The notes under the pieces: model-generated
What the model saw: the letters and a program-made list of their open reading frames with translations, nothing else
Told to the model about the DNA's origin: nothing
Databases searched by the model: none
Translations under genes and position numbers: made by a program
Assembly (NCBI RefSeq): GCF_029589055.1
Contig: NZ_JARQZP010000007.1
Span: forward strand, 2,218,501-2,282,500
Reading direction: 5' to 3'
DNA length: 64,000 nt
Origin: Vibrio hannami
GTDB taxonomy: Bacteria > Pseudomonadota > Gammaproteobacteria > Enterobacterales > Vibrionaceae
Part shown: one piece after another, positions 26,936 to 37,021 of the stretch
Position numbering within the stretch: the stretch's first letter is position 1
How the letters are laid out: each line of letters starts with the position of its first letter

Positions 26936-29784
26936 CTATCCTAACCATTTAACCCAATTATCCGTGACACATCGGCGCTCTTCGACAAATCGAGACTCAT
27001 CAACGTCTGCATCCTGATTCAGCAGGTTTCTATGATGTATCTCATCCCTTAACGTAATGTAGGCATCCGTTAGGGCTCTAGCTTCTTCCTCGCTAATGAT
27101 CTCCTGATGCATCATAGATTCGAAAATTCTCACATTATCAGACCAACGGGTAAGCTTAGGAAAATCAGCGCTGTAGCATAAGACCATATACTGTGCGATA
27201 AATTCAATATCCGTGATCCCCCCACATCCTGTTTCAACATAAAGCGACCGGACTTTTTGCCTCCCAGGTGGTCACGCATCTTAATGCGCATATCAGAGAC
27301 TTCTTTTTTAAGTGTCTCTTCATTACGAGGCTGACAGAGTATACGGTGACGTATATCATCAAACGCCAGCAATAGCTGATCATCACCATAGATGACCCGG
27401 CTTCTGACCAGCGCCTGATGCTCCCATGTCCAGGCGTCATTCTTCTGATACTCTTCAAATGCATCTGTCGGGCTCACTAATAAACCTGACGCACCTGACG
27501 GTCGTAACCTTGTATCGACTTCATACAAAATTCCGGAAGCGGTTCTTACGGAGAATATGTGAATAATCCGCTGGGCGAGTCGCAAATAGAACTGACGGCC
27601 ATCTATCTCTTTTTTACCATCAGTGTAAACATTCGTAGGGCAATCGTGCATAAACACGATATCCAGATCCGAGTTATAACCCAGCTCCCATCCCCCGACT
27701 TTCCCGTATCCGATTACAGAAAAACCTTTACCGTCTCTATCTTTTAGATGGGTCGGCTCTCCGTATTTTTCTGTCATTTGCTGCCATGCTTGCTGAACCA
27801 CCGCGTCAACTATCGCTTCAGCAAGGTAGGTTAAGTGATCGCTCACTTTCATAATAGGAAGCGCACCAGCTATATCAGCCGCGGCAATGCGAAGAATACA
27901 GGTTTGCTTAAACTGCCTTAATCCCTCCATTTGCTGTTCCATATCGTCTTCCGGGATACGAGCCAGATAATCTCTTAGTTCGTTCTTATATGACGACAAA
28001 GGAACCGGGTTGTATAGCTGGTTAGGATCCAGCAACTCATCCAACAGAATAGGATAGCGACCTAACTGCTCTGAGATCATAGGGCTGGCAGTACATAACC
28101 TAACCAGTTGTTTTAGTGCAGCGGGGTGTTCATCCAGAAGTTCAAGATAGGTAGTTCGAGTCAGAATTTTATGCATCAGATTCAGAACACGAGGCAATCC
28201 GAACTTTGCGTCCTGATGCTGATATATCGCCTGGAACAACTTTGGCATCAAACGGTTTAGTACTTCACGCCCGCGAGGTCCCAAAGTTTTCTTACCTATA
28301 TCTGCTTTAAAGGAGCGAATAATATCCGCATCAGCTTCCACATCTTCAACAGCTAGATCTTCTTTCAGAATGTGCTCTATCACTTCGGGTCTATGCACCA
28401 TATCCCAAAGCTCATTGAAGTGCTTATCTATCTGAGTCGCTTCTTCTTCATCTTCACCAATAAGAGTTTCAAAGACTGCATGAACATTTTGCATATGCAT
28501 TTGAGTATTGCTAAGCAGAGCACCCCATGATTCTTCACCCATCGCGCAGGCAAGTTTATCCCTGTCCTGCTCACTGTCTGGCAAGGTCTGAGTCTGTTTA
28601 TCTGCCATTGCCTGAAGTAGGTTCTCTTCCCTTCTCAGGTAACGATAAGCGTCGACCAGGCTATCTACTTCCTCTGGTTCAAGCTGTTTAAGCTCCTTAA
28701 TTGCAGCCAGCGTTTCCAGTAACCCCCTACCTCGCAAAGTAGGCTCTCTACCACCACGCATAAGCTGGAAAACCTGAGCGATAAACTCTACCTCCCGAAT
28801 ACCACCAGCTCCCAGCTTTATATTGTTTCCAAGCCCCCGACGTCTTACCTCACTGGAAATCATCGACTTCATACGTCTTAATGACTGAATCGCACTAAAG
28901 TCGATATACCTTCTGAAAACAAAAGGTCTTAGCATCTGGCGTAGCTCCTGATACTGGGGATACATTTCACGCCCCATAACCCGGGCTTTAATCATGGCGT
29001 AGCGTTCCCAATCGCGTCCCTGTTCCTGGTAATAATCTTCTAAAGCAGAAAAACTCATCACCAGCGGTCCGCTATCACCAAATGGACGGAGTCTCATATC
29101 CACCCGATAGCAGAAACCATCAAATGTTTGCAGATCCAATGCCTTGATAATGCGTTGACCTAATCGGGTAAAGAACTGTGCATTGGCAATGCTTCTTCTC
29201 GCGCCTTGAGTTTCACCATTTTCCGGATATGTGAAGATAAGATCGATATCTGAGGAGAAGTTCAGCTCACCACCGCCCAGCTTACCCATACCGATAATAA
29301 GCATTGGCTGAGGGTTGCCTTCTGAATCACAAGGGGTTCCCCACTCTTTACAGCATTGTTCGTATAGCCATTCGTAGGTCTCGAATATCATCGCTTCTGC
29401 AAGCTCAGATATATGCTCCAGGCTTTCATCCAGAGACCACGAGGCCATAAAATCTCGCCAGGCAATAACTGTCATTTCCTGACGTCGAAACTGTCTTAAA
29501 ACCCTGTGCCCCTGACTCTCATCAGTGCATTCACACAACCTGGCCTTTAATGCGTCCCTGTAATGATGGCTTCGGTTCTTTTGCGCGAGAAGCACAGGTA
29601 ACTCCGAGCATAAGGTCTCGTCTCTGGTGAGAGAGTCTTCGACAAATGAACTTAATGCCAGAACCCTTTGCAGATCGTCTTGTATGTTTTCGGGCCAACC
29701 CTGGATAAGTTGTTGTGCCGTTTCAGGTAATCTTGTGCAGGCTTTTGTTGCTTCATTCTGGAGGGATTCAGAGAGCGGTAACAT
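26936..29784 (-). CDS. glnE: glutamine synthetase adenylyltransferase GlnE, frame broken near the end
   Basis: With one base restored the gene encodes 949 residues, the usual GlnE size. Both nucleotidyltransferase halves are present (GMGKLGGGELNFSSDIDLIF near residue 170, GYGKVGGWELGYNSDLDIVF near 690). The break is in a C run at 27218-27223 (six, where seven restore DVGGITDIEFIAQYMVL). The final 80 residues lie in the second frame. GlnE adenylylates and de-adenylylates glutamine synthetase in response to nitrogen status through PII. Confidence 0.93.
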
Positions 29785-29830
29785 TAATCTTCCTTGCTTG
29801 CGTCAGTTTTCCCTCTACTTTAGCAATAAA

Positions 29831-29866
29831 AAACGCTCACTAAAATTTTAGTGAGCGTTTTGTACG
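29831..29866 (-). terminator. terminator of the chemoreceptor gene
   Basis: A perfect 30-bp palindrome with arm AAACGCTCACTAAAA; on the minus strand it is followed by a T run, 29 bp past the chemoreceptor stop. Confidence 0.85.
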
Positions 29867-29888
29867 GTATATAACCTAATTCGTTGAA

Positions 29889-31502
29889 CTAGATCTTAAA
29901 TGAACGAATCTTACCGTCTAGTTCTTCCGCGTTTGATTGCATTAACTCAGATGTTTCAAGTAGCTCGCCAATAACAACTACCGAAGCCTCTACCAGTTCA
30001 CGAACATTAGATAGGTTCTGATTCATCTCTTCCGCAACACTACTTTGCTGATCTGCTGCGGTTGCAATCTGGAAGTTCATATCGTTGATATTTGTAACCT
30101 GCCCTACTATTCCATCCAACTCAGAACCAGCATTAGTAACAAGCTCAACACCATCAGCAGCTTCTACGACACTCTTCTCCATTAGCTCAACAGCAGAATT
30201 TGCGCTGTCCTGTAGCTGAGTAATCATGTCCTGGATCTCTACCGTTGCTTTTTGAGTGCTTTGCGCTAGATTACGGACTTCATCTGCTACTACCGCAAAG
30301 CCTCGTCCCGCCTCACCAGCACGAGCCGCTTCAATTGCAGCATTCAGTGCTAGCAGGTTAGTTTGTTCTGAGATGCCCTGGATAGTGCCGACAACACTAC
30401 TGATCGCATCAACACGCTCTTCAACCTGATTTACTGCCTCTGCAGACTGAGCTATATCTCCCGACAATTCATTCATTTTACCCACAGTATCCTGAACAAA
30501 TTTCTGACCACTTCTTGCCTGCTCAGACGCTTGCTCTGTCACAGAAGAAGCGCTGCGAGCGTGCTCTGCTACTGTCTGAACCGTCGAGGTCATTTCGCTC
30601 ATCGCTGAAGCTAACTGATCGATCTCTGAAAACTCTTCCTGTGTCGACTCTTTGGTTTCCGACATACTCATTGTCATTACCTCAGTAAGCGCTGATAGCT
30701 CCTCTGAAGCCGCAACCTGAGCACCAATAACGTCATGTAGCTGAACACGAGTTTTCTCTAGCTCTCTGGCGATATCACCGTATTCATCTTTGCAGTTAAG
30801 CTCGATTGATTCGGACAGATTCTTGTCTGCCATTGTCTTAATTGAGTTTTCAATAAACTGCGTTTGACGCAGCATTGTTTTTGCAGCGCCAAGAAGTATC
30901 ACAATAAAAACAACAATCATCAGCAGCGTTTGCCAAATTACATTGGAGATGTAGTCATTGTAGTACCCCTGAGCAATTTCAGAACTCTGGGAAGCAACGA
31001 TTATCCAGTCAGCCCCTGACACCTTCACTGCATATTCAAAGCGCTCACCATCATTAATTTCAAAAGCGACGTTATTGCCGCCACTTTTAAGTAAGGAAGA
31101 AACTGAAGAGCCCTTATCAGTTGTTGCATCTAGGTTAGATACTTTTCTAGCCGATGGATGTCCTAAGACATTGCCTGACTCAAGCTGAACGAGGTAGGTA
31201 AAATGAGACTGGCTGTTTTGCTGCGAGATAGTACCGAAGGCATATTCCGCCATTGTCAGGTTTTGCTCTCGGTCTCTTTCTTTGTCAGCAAGTACAGTAG
31301 AAAGAATACCTGACTCTGCTGCAGCGGTTTCTAGCGCGTGCTGCTTTTGTACTGATGAAACAGAAGAGTAAAAAACGCTGGCATCCCAGAGCTGTTTACC
31401 AACGATTAAAATGGTACTAAATACCATTAACAGAACCAGCTTTGGGACTAGCCGGATATCTGTTATTACCCGCTCCCATGGCCTAATTTCTAAACTTGCC
31501 AT
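29889..31502 (-). CDS. methyl-accepting chemotaxis protein
   Basis: 537 residues. A first membrane helix (about 20-40), a periplasmic single-Cache-like sensor (about 45-185), a second helix (LLMIVVFIVILLGA, about 193-210), a HAMP region and a cytoplasmic signalling domain are visible. The hairpin tip reads ISEQTNLLALNAAIEAARAG followed by EAGRGFAVVADEVR. Such receptors control CheA to steer flagellar motility. The ligand cannot be read from sequence. It stands alone, so it is a scattered chemoreceptor gene rather than part of a che operon. Confidence 0.95.
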   Translation of the reverse strand: MASLEIRPWERVITDIRLVPKLVLLMVFSTILIVGKQLWDASVFYSSVSSVQKQHALETAAAESGILSTVLADKERDREQNLTMAEYAFGTISQQNSQSHFTYLVQLESGNVLGHPSARKVSNLDATTDKGSSVSSLLKSGGNNVAFEINDGERFEYAVKVSGADWIIVASQSSEIAQGYYNDYISNVIWQTLLMIVVFIVILLGAAKTMLRQTQFIENSIKTMADKNLSESIELNCKDEYGDIARELEKTRVQLHDVIGAQVAASEELSALTEVMTMSMSETKESTQEEFSEIDQLASAMSEMTSTVQTVAEHARSASSVTEQASEQARSGQKFVQDTVGKMNELSGDIAQSAEAVNQVEERVDAISSVVGTIQGISEQTNLLALNAAIEAARAGEAGRGFAVVADEVRNLAQSTQKATVEIQDMITQLQDSANSAVELMEKSVVEAADGVELVTNAGSELDGIVGQVTNINDMNFQIATAADQQSSVAEEMNQNLSNVRELVEASVVVIGELLETSELMQSNAEELDGKIRSFKI

Positions 31503-31622
31503 TCTAGATTCTCCACGTATTCTATATAAGTACCGAACAGACAGCCTTATATTTCTTTAATAATAATCACTTAAGTTTTTATCGGGCTCTGGGGTTGTTA
31601 AAATATTTATTTCGAGCCTCGT

Positions 31623-32384
31623 ATGAAAAAGCATCATATCAAAAATGATATTAAACCGATGAGTTTGATGTCTCTTTTACTCTCTTTTTTATCATTATTT
31701 GTGATCTCGGGAATATTGTTCCTAGATCCAGCACCGGACATACGTGAAATTCTTATCGACCTCGATCTAATAATCTGTAGTATTTTTCTTTTACAGTGGG
31801 GGATAGATCTCGGTAGAGCTCAAGACAAAAAAATCTACTTGAAAGATCACTGGATAGATCTTGTTGCCAGCATTCCTCTATATGAACCATTGAGATATGG
31901 CCGATTAATTCAAATACTCCGTGTCGTAAGAGTAATCCGTTCTAGTAAGCAGATACTTAGACAGATCCAGAAAAACCGTAAGGAAGCGACGCTCGCTTCT
32001 ATACTGCTACTCCTGGTGGTTCTGCTTACGGTTGGTTCAGCGCTAATGATTATCGTTGAAGGGAATGAGCCTGGCGCTAATATTAAATCAGGCAGTGACG
32101 CGCTTTGGTGGGCATTTGTTACCGTATCTACGGTTGGATATGGCGATCACTACCCAGTAACTAACCTTGGTAAATCATTGGCAGCGGTTATCATTGTTTG
32201 TGGTGTTGGTATATTTGGTATGATATCTGGCTTGATCACTTCGATAATCTCATCACCACCCAAAGAGCAACCACAGCAGAAAAATGAAAATAATGAGCTT
32301 TTAGAAAAAATTCTGGAACAGCAGCAAGAGTTGTTAATTAAAATCAAAGATTTGGAAAAACAGCTAAAAGATAAAGGCCGGTAG
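31623..32384 (+). CDS. voltage-gated-type potassium channel
   Basis: 253 residues. Several membrane helices are visible, with an S4-like stretch carrying regularly spaced Arg (RVVRVIRSSKQ, about 100-110). The pore loop holds the K+ selectivity filter TVGYGD (170-175). A C-terminal coiled coil (about 222-252) with ELLEKILEQQQELL probably drives tetramerisation. The filter makes K+ selectivity a firm call; voltage gating is inferred from the S4 charges. It is divergent from the chemoreceptor and convergent with ygiF. Confidence 0.9.
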   Translation: MKKHHIKNDIKPMSLMSLLLSFLSLFVISGILFLDPAPDIREILIDLDLIICSIFLLQWGIDLGRAQDKKIYLKDHWIDLVASIPLYEPLRYGRLIQILRVVRVIRSSKQILRQIQKNRKEATLASILLLLVVLLTVGSALMIIVEGNEPGANIKSGSDALWWAFVTVSTVGYGDHYPVTNLGKSLAAVIIVCGVGIFGMISGLITSIISSPPKEQPQQKNENNELLEKILEQQQELLIKIKDLEKQLKDKGR

Positions 32385-32407
32385 AATAACCAGCCTTGAG
32401 TATATTA

Positions 32408-33928
32408 TTAGTTTGCATTCCAGTATGGTTGAGCTTCGATACTCATCACTCGGGTTTGCTCCATTGCGTGTAATATTGATAACTCCTGTCTTACCAACCA
32501 ACGCTCCAACTGACTTTTTTCTTCGTCGTCCAGTATTTCAACGTACTTCTGCAGTGGTTTAAGTGTTAACAGATCGTCTATTCCATGGAGTAAATCCGCC
32601 CACGGCAATCTGAACGCATCACGTTGCTCAATATCATAAATAGCAGCAAAGCAGACACCTGTGTAAAGATTACGAGTCAGACGATACTTCTGATCAATAT
32701 ATTCCTGACGCGTTAACTCTCTTTCCGGAGGGAAAGCCTCTATAAGCTCTGCCCAAGTACGATCTAGCTGCTTCTCAGAGAAACGGCGCACAGGCCTTGC
32801 CATCTTGTCGCGCGCTTTATCATCCAGAAAAGGTTGCCAGCCACGAGCAAGAATCCAACGACTCAGATCAAGTAAAAGACCTGTATATCGAGCCGACTGT
32901 AGCAACATTAATGTCTGCTCTCGGTCTGGAAGCTCTTCTCTGTCTTCTTTTAACCCCTGAACCAGGCGCTTACGTGCGTCCAGTTTTCGAAGGGCATGCC
33001 CCTTGTCATCACAAAGATCATCAATATAATCTGCGATAGATAGCCATTCCAGTTCCTGCGCAAGCCACTTAAGTTCCTGACGCAATATAGCGCTCGCGCG
33101 CCTTGGCACAATGCCACCAAACACGGTCAGTACCTGCCTGACGAAAGTAATAGCGTAGCTGATTTCACGTAAAGCAGATAAAGATGGACGCTCAATGAAG
33201 ATCTGTTCGTGATAGTGCCAGTGTGAAAGTGCGTGCTCCATCGACTTGATAAAACAGGTCTCTACCGAATCCTTCTCTCTTGTATCCACAAGCCTTAAAG
33301 ATTTTACCTTATCTCCGGTATAACCTCTCGCCAACCGGTAACCGCGTGCAGCTTTGCTTAAGTTACCAAGGCGCATTCCACCGTCTTCAGAAATAGTGCG
33401 AGCAAGGGTAAACAGAGCATCGGTTTGACCTGATTTCAGTTCCAGTTCAACCTCGCAAATAGGCTCTTCTTGATCTCCGGCAACAACGACACCAAGGTCA
33501 AATGCAACTTCAACCTGACTACCATCAGCCATGCCGACCAGCCATTGCTCTCTGGTGAAGTTGGTAGAAAAAATTGGGGTTAACTCGGATTGCAGATCAC
33601 TCAGTGATTTACCTTCTGGCCAAATATCATCTGGGTGAAGAGTGAGTTCAGGCTCATTGCACGTATGCTCTGCATTATACTCTGGCCTCTGGTGCAGACC
33701 AGCGACCACCCTACCAGAGGTCTTAACTGTTTGAATAAATACTTCATCAAACCGCCGAATGCGCAAGCCGATATCATGCTTACGTAACCAGTTGTCCGGC
33801 GTGTCAAAATAGGTATTTCCTAAATCCCGGCAACTGTTCTGAAGAATTTTGGTATCTGCGATTTTTTCTCTTAACTTATCTACAAAATCAGGTGAAACAA
33901 AAAACTTCAGCTCTATCTCGGTTTCCAT
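32408..33928 (-). CDS. ygiF: inorganic triphosphatase, CYTH and CHAD domains (YgiF-like)
   Basis: 506 residues. The N-terminus has the ExExK signature (ETEIELKF) of the CYTH fold, with Arg/Lys and Glu-rich tunnel strands. The C-terminal half (about 215-500) is a helical CHAD domain rich in His, Arg and Lys, which in the family binds polyphosphate. YgiF of E. coli hydrolyses inorganic triphosphate. In E. coli it neighbours glnE; here two genes lie between them. Confidence 0.88.
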   Translation of the reverse strand: METEIELKFFVSPDFVDKLREKIADTKILQNSCRDLGNTYFDTPDNWLRKHDIGLRIRRFDEVFIQTVKTSGRVVAGLHQRPEYNAEHTCNEPELTLHPDDIWPEGKSLSDLQSELTPIFSTNFTREQWLVGMADGSQVEVAFDLGVVVAGDQEEPICEVELELKSGQTDALFTLARTISEDGGMRLGNLSKAARGYRLARGYTGDKVKSLRLVDTREKDSVETCFIKSMEHALSHWHYHEQIFIERPSLSALREISYAITFVRQVLTVFGGIVPRRASAILRQELKWLAQELEWLSIADYIDDLCDDKGHALRKLDARKRLVQGLKEDREELPDREQTLMLLQSARYTGLLLDLSRWILARGWQPFLDDKARDKMARPVRRFSEKQLDRTWAELIEAFPPERELTRQEYIDQKYRLTRNLYTGVCFAAIYDIEQRDAFRLPWADLLHGIDDLLTLKPLQKYVEILDDEEKSQLERWLVRQELSILHAMEQTRVMSIEAQPYWNAN

Positions 33929-34131
33929 AGCTATCCCTTAGTACTAAGATATAGAAAGGATATTGCCTAACGATATGAACAGCAAGTACGAATTCTTGAC
34001 CTAGGGATGATCTAAATCAGTTTTCACCACACAAATTTATGTGTAACATTCGCATCCCGTTATAACCGTCAATCACCTTTGCTTACAAGCTCCTATTTTT
34101 TAATTCGGTTATATTTTTTTGGTAACTAATT

Positions 34132-34812
34132 ATGCCAGTGAATACTATTATGGGATTGTTTGCTAAGTCCCCAATTAAACCGCTACAGAAGCACGCAATA
34201 TGCGTAGACGAATGTTGTGGTTATCTGTACAGCTTCTTTGAAGCTTGCCATAAGGATGATTGGGCTGAAGCAAACAGAATCTGTAACCAAATTGCGGATA
34301 AAGAAAAGGAAGCGGATATCCTCAAGCGCGAGATTCGCCTTCGCCTGCCAAAAGGGCTTTTCCTGCCTGTGGAGCGAACCGACCTACTGGATCTTCTGAC
34401 CCAGCAAGACAAACTCGCTAACCTGTCTAAAGCTATAGCCGAACGCGTTATTGTTCGACAGCTACGCCTACCGGCTCACCTTGATGTCGAGTTCTTAAAG
34501 CTTGTACAAAGCTGCCTGGATTCAGCCAATCAAGCATACAAAGTAGTGTGTGAGTTTGATGAACTGATTGAAACAGGGTTCAGAGGCAGAGAAGTAGAAC
34601 GCGTACAAGAAATGATTTATGAGTTAGATGTCATTGAAGATAAAACACACGCGCTCCAAATGCAGCTTCGCAGAGATCTTCGAGAGGTTGAAAAGCAGCA
34701 CGATCCTGTCGATGTCATGTTTATGTACAAAGTACTGGAACTGGTCGGTGAGATAGCTGATCAGGGGCTTCGCGTTGGCCACCGTCTTGAGCTTATGTTA
34801 GCTCGCTCCTAA
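34132..34812 (+). CDS. DUF47/PhoU-like protein, Pit accessory
   Basis: 226 residues, all helical, matching the DUF47 (TIGR00153) family related to PhoU, with repeated E/D clusters such as DKEKEADILKREIRLRLPKG. It ends 89 bp before a PiT-family phosphate transporter on the same strand, the usual pairing. It is thought to modulate the transporter. There is no strong Shine-Dalgarno at either the first or the second Met. Confidence 0.85.
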   Translation: MPVNTIMGLFAKSPIKPLQKHAICVDECCGYLYSFFEACHKDDWAEANRICNQIADKEKEADILKREIRLRLPKGLFLPVERTDLLDLLTQQDKLANLSKAIAERVIVRQLRLPAHLDVEFLKLVQSCLDSANQAYKVVCEFDELIETGFRGREVERVQEMIYELDVIEDKTHALQMQLRRDLREVEKQHDPVDVMFMYKVLELVGEIADQGLRVGHRLELMLARS

Positions 34813-34901
34813 ATTTTAAGCCCTCATAGAGCCTGTGTCGCCCTCCTTGGTGGCACTTTTGCTTTGTGGTGGCAAGAATTCGTTAATTATCGGGTACTAC
34901 A

Positions 34902-36173
34902 ATGGATATCCTTGCTCAATACGGCACATTGCTTATCGCAATTGCCGCTTTTTTTGGTTTATTAATGGCGATAGGTATTGGCGCAAATGATGTGGCCAAT
35001 GCGATGGGAACATCAGTTGGTTCCAAAGCGTTAACGGTTAAACAAGCCATCTTTATTGCAATGATCTTTGAATTTGCTGGCGCATATCTGGCTGGCGGAG
35101 AAGTAACAGATACCATTCGCAAAGGCGTAATTGAAACCTCCGTGTTTGCTGATCAACCTGATGTACTGGTATTCGGCATGATGTCTGCGCTTCTTGCAGC
35201 GGGTACCTGGTTGCTAATTGCCTCCTTTATGGGATGGCCTGTTTCAACCACTCACTCAATCATAGGTGCTGTAATCGGTTTTGCCGTTATTTCTGTAGGA
35301 AGTGACGCTGTTGACTGGCACTCTGTATCAGGGATTGTCGGCAGTTGGGTGATAACACCATTTATTGCCGGGATCATTGCATATGGGCTATTTATCAGTG
35401 CCCAGAGATTGATTTTTGATACCGACTCACCGCTAGAAAATGCGAAACGTTATGTACCTGTATATATGTTTCTTACCACTTTAACCATCGCTCTGGTTAC
35501 CATTAAAAAAGGGCTCAAACATGTGGGATTACATATCACTGGTCTAGAAGCCTGGGGCTGGGCAACAGCGGTTTCTGTGCTTGTGATGGTTGGTGGTTAT
35601 ATATACATTAAGCGAAAATTTGCCACTGTGAAGCAAGACGACAACTTCACTGGCGTAGAGCGTATCTTCAGTATTTTGATGGTGATAACAGCTTGTGCAA
35701 TGGCGTTCGCTCACGGCTCTAACGATGTAGCCAATGCAATTGGCCCTCTATCTGCCATCGTATCTACTGTAGAACATATGGGCGAGATTACAGCACAAAG
35801 CCGTATCGCGTGGTGGATACTTCCTATGGGCGGGATAGGCATTGTAATCGGGCTGGCGACTCTTGGTCACAAGGTGATGGCGACAGTGGGCACCGGCATT
35901 ACAGAACTAACTCCAAGCCGTGGCTTCGCTGCTCAGCTAGCAACAGCATCAACGGTAGTATTAGCGTCGGGTACTGGTTTACCTATTTCAACCACTCAAA
36001 CGCTGGTTGGTGCAGTTTTAGGCGTTGGTTTCGCCAGAGGTATCGCGGCGCTTAATCTTGGAGTTGTTCGCAATATCGTCGTCTCCTGGGTAGTAACCCT
36101 ACCTGCAGGCGCCCTGTTAGCTATCGTGTTCTTTGAACTGTTCGAAGTTATTTTTCTTAACTCTCGGGCTTAA
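34902..36173 (+). CDS. pitA: inorganic phosphate transporter, PiT family
   Basis: 423 residues with about ten membrane helices. The inverted-repeat signature GANDVANAMGTSVG-type appears near the N-terminus (IGIGANDVANAMG) and again as AFAHGSNDVANAIGPL in the second half; GWPVSTTHSIIGAVIG and GLPISTTQTLVGAVLG are the paired helices. It imports low-affinity phosphate or metal-phosphate with cation coupling. It probably shares a transcript with the DUF47 gene. Confidence 0.92.
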   Translation: MDILAQYGTLLIAIAAFFGLLMAIGIGANDVANAMGTSVGSKALTVKQAIFIAMIFEFAGAYLAGGEVTDTIRKGVIETSVFADQPDVLVFGMMSALLAAGTWLLIASFMGWPVSTTHSIIGAVIGFAVISVGSDAVDWHSVSGIVGSWVITPFIAGIIAYGLFISAQRLIFDTDSPLENAKRYVPVYMFLTTLTIALVTIKKGLKHVGLHITGLEAWGWATAVSVLVMVGGYIYIKRKFATVKQDDNFTGVERIFSILMVITACAMAFAHGSNDVANAIGPLSAIVSTVEHMGEITAQSRIAWWILPMGGIGIVIGLATLGHKVMATVGTGITELTPSRGFAAQLATASTVVLASGTGLPISTTQTLVGAVLGVGFARGIAALNLGVVRNIVVSWVVTLPAGALLAIVFFELFEVIFLNSRA

Positions 36174-36215
36174 GATTATTCAGAACAATGTCAGATTTGA
36201 CTCAAATGCACAGAA

Positions 36216-36242
36216 AAGGCCATTTACACGGCCTCTTTTGTT
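36216..36242 (+). terminator. probable terminator after pitA
   Basis: AGGCC-ATTTACAC-GGCCT hairpin followed by CTTTTG. Confidence 0.6.
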
Positions 36243-36339
36243 GCAGCGGTCACTGAAACTTCTTACTATTCGCATAATGAACTAAAACTAAAAAGACTAA
36301 CTAGTCTTTGTTTCGTAGAAAGATTTGAAGGGACTTACC

Positions 36340-36954
36340 GTGAAGAAAATATTCACCTTGGTATTGTGTACGCTATTTGCAACACCAGGAGCTTTTGCAG
36401 CACAACGTTATATTGCAGACAACCTTTTCACTTACATGCATTCTGGCCCGAGCAATCAGTTCCGTATTATTGGTAGTGTCAATGCAGGCGATAAAGTAAA
36501 CCTTATCAACACAGACAAATCTACGGGTTACAGTGAAGTTGTTGACAGTAAAGGCCGCAAAGGCTGGGTAGAAAGTAAGTTTGTAACTAACAGGCCAAGT
36601 ATCTCTGTACGCCTTCCTGCTCTAGAGCAAGAGCTGGCAACAGTAAAAGAGAAGCTGGCAAACGCAGAGAAGAGTGCCGATAAAGAACAAGCGGGCCTAC
36701 TAGAATCTCTTGATATCCGTAATAAGCAGATTGCTGAACTTGAAAAAAGTTACAGCGATATGAGCCAGCAATTAACCTCATCTCAGTCTGAAATTCGTGA
36801 ACTACGTGCTCGTCTGGATACTCAGAAAGAAGACTTGCTTCTTAAGTACTTTATCTACGGTGGTGGCGTAGCTGGTATCGGTTTGCTATTTGGTCTGATT
36901 CTTCCACATATCATTCCTCGTCGTAAAAAGTCTAGAAACGGCTGGGCAGACTAA
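36340..36954 (+). CDS. ygiM: SH3-domain protein YgiM (TIGR04211)
   Basis: 204 residues from a GTG start at 36340, supported by GAAGGGA upstream; a TTG further up would add five residues. A signal peptide ends AFAAQ, an SH3b domain covers about 22-85 (YMHSGPSNQFRIIGSV), a coiled coil about 90-165, and a C-terminal membrane helix (IYGGGVAGIGLLFGLIL) with a basic tail. The cellular role is not well defined. It lies near cca and tsaD as in E. coli. Confidence 0.88.
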   Translation: MKKIFTLVLCTLFATPGAFAAQRYIADNLFTYMHSGPSNQFRIIGSVNAGDKVNLINTDKSTGYSEVVDSKGRKGWVESKFVTNRPSISVRLPALEQELATVKEKLANAEKSADKEQAGLLESLDIRNKQIAELEKSYSDMSQQLTSSQSEIRELRARLDTQKEDLLLKYFIYGGGVAGIGLLFGLILPHIIPRRKKSRNGWAD

Positions 36955-36966
36955 AACAACAATTAA

Positions 36967-37005
36967 AAAAATAGCCGCTTCACCATGTGAAGCGGCTATT
37001 TTTAT
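36967..37005. terminator. terminator between ygiM and gspAB
   Basis: AATAGCCGCTTCAC-CATG-TGAAGCGGCTATT hairpin, T-rich on the right and A-rich on the left, so it may work both ways. Confidence 0.9.
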
Positions 37006-37021
37006 ACCCGTAATTTTGACC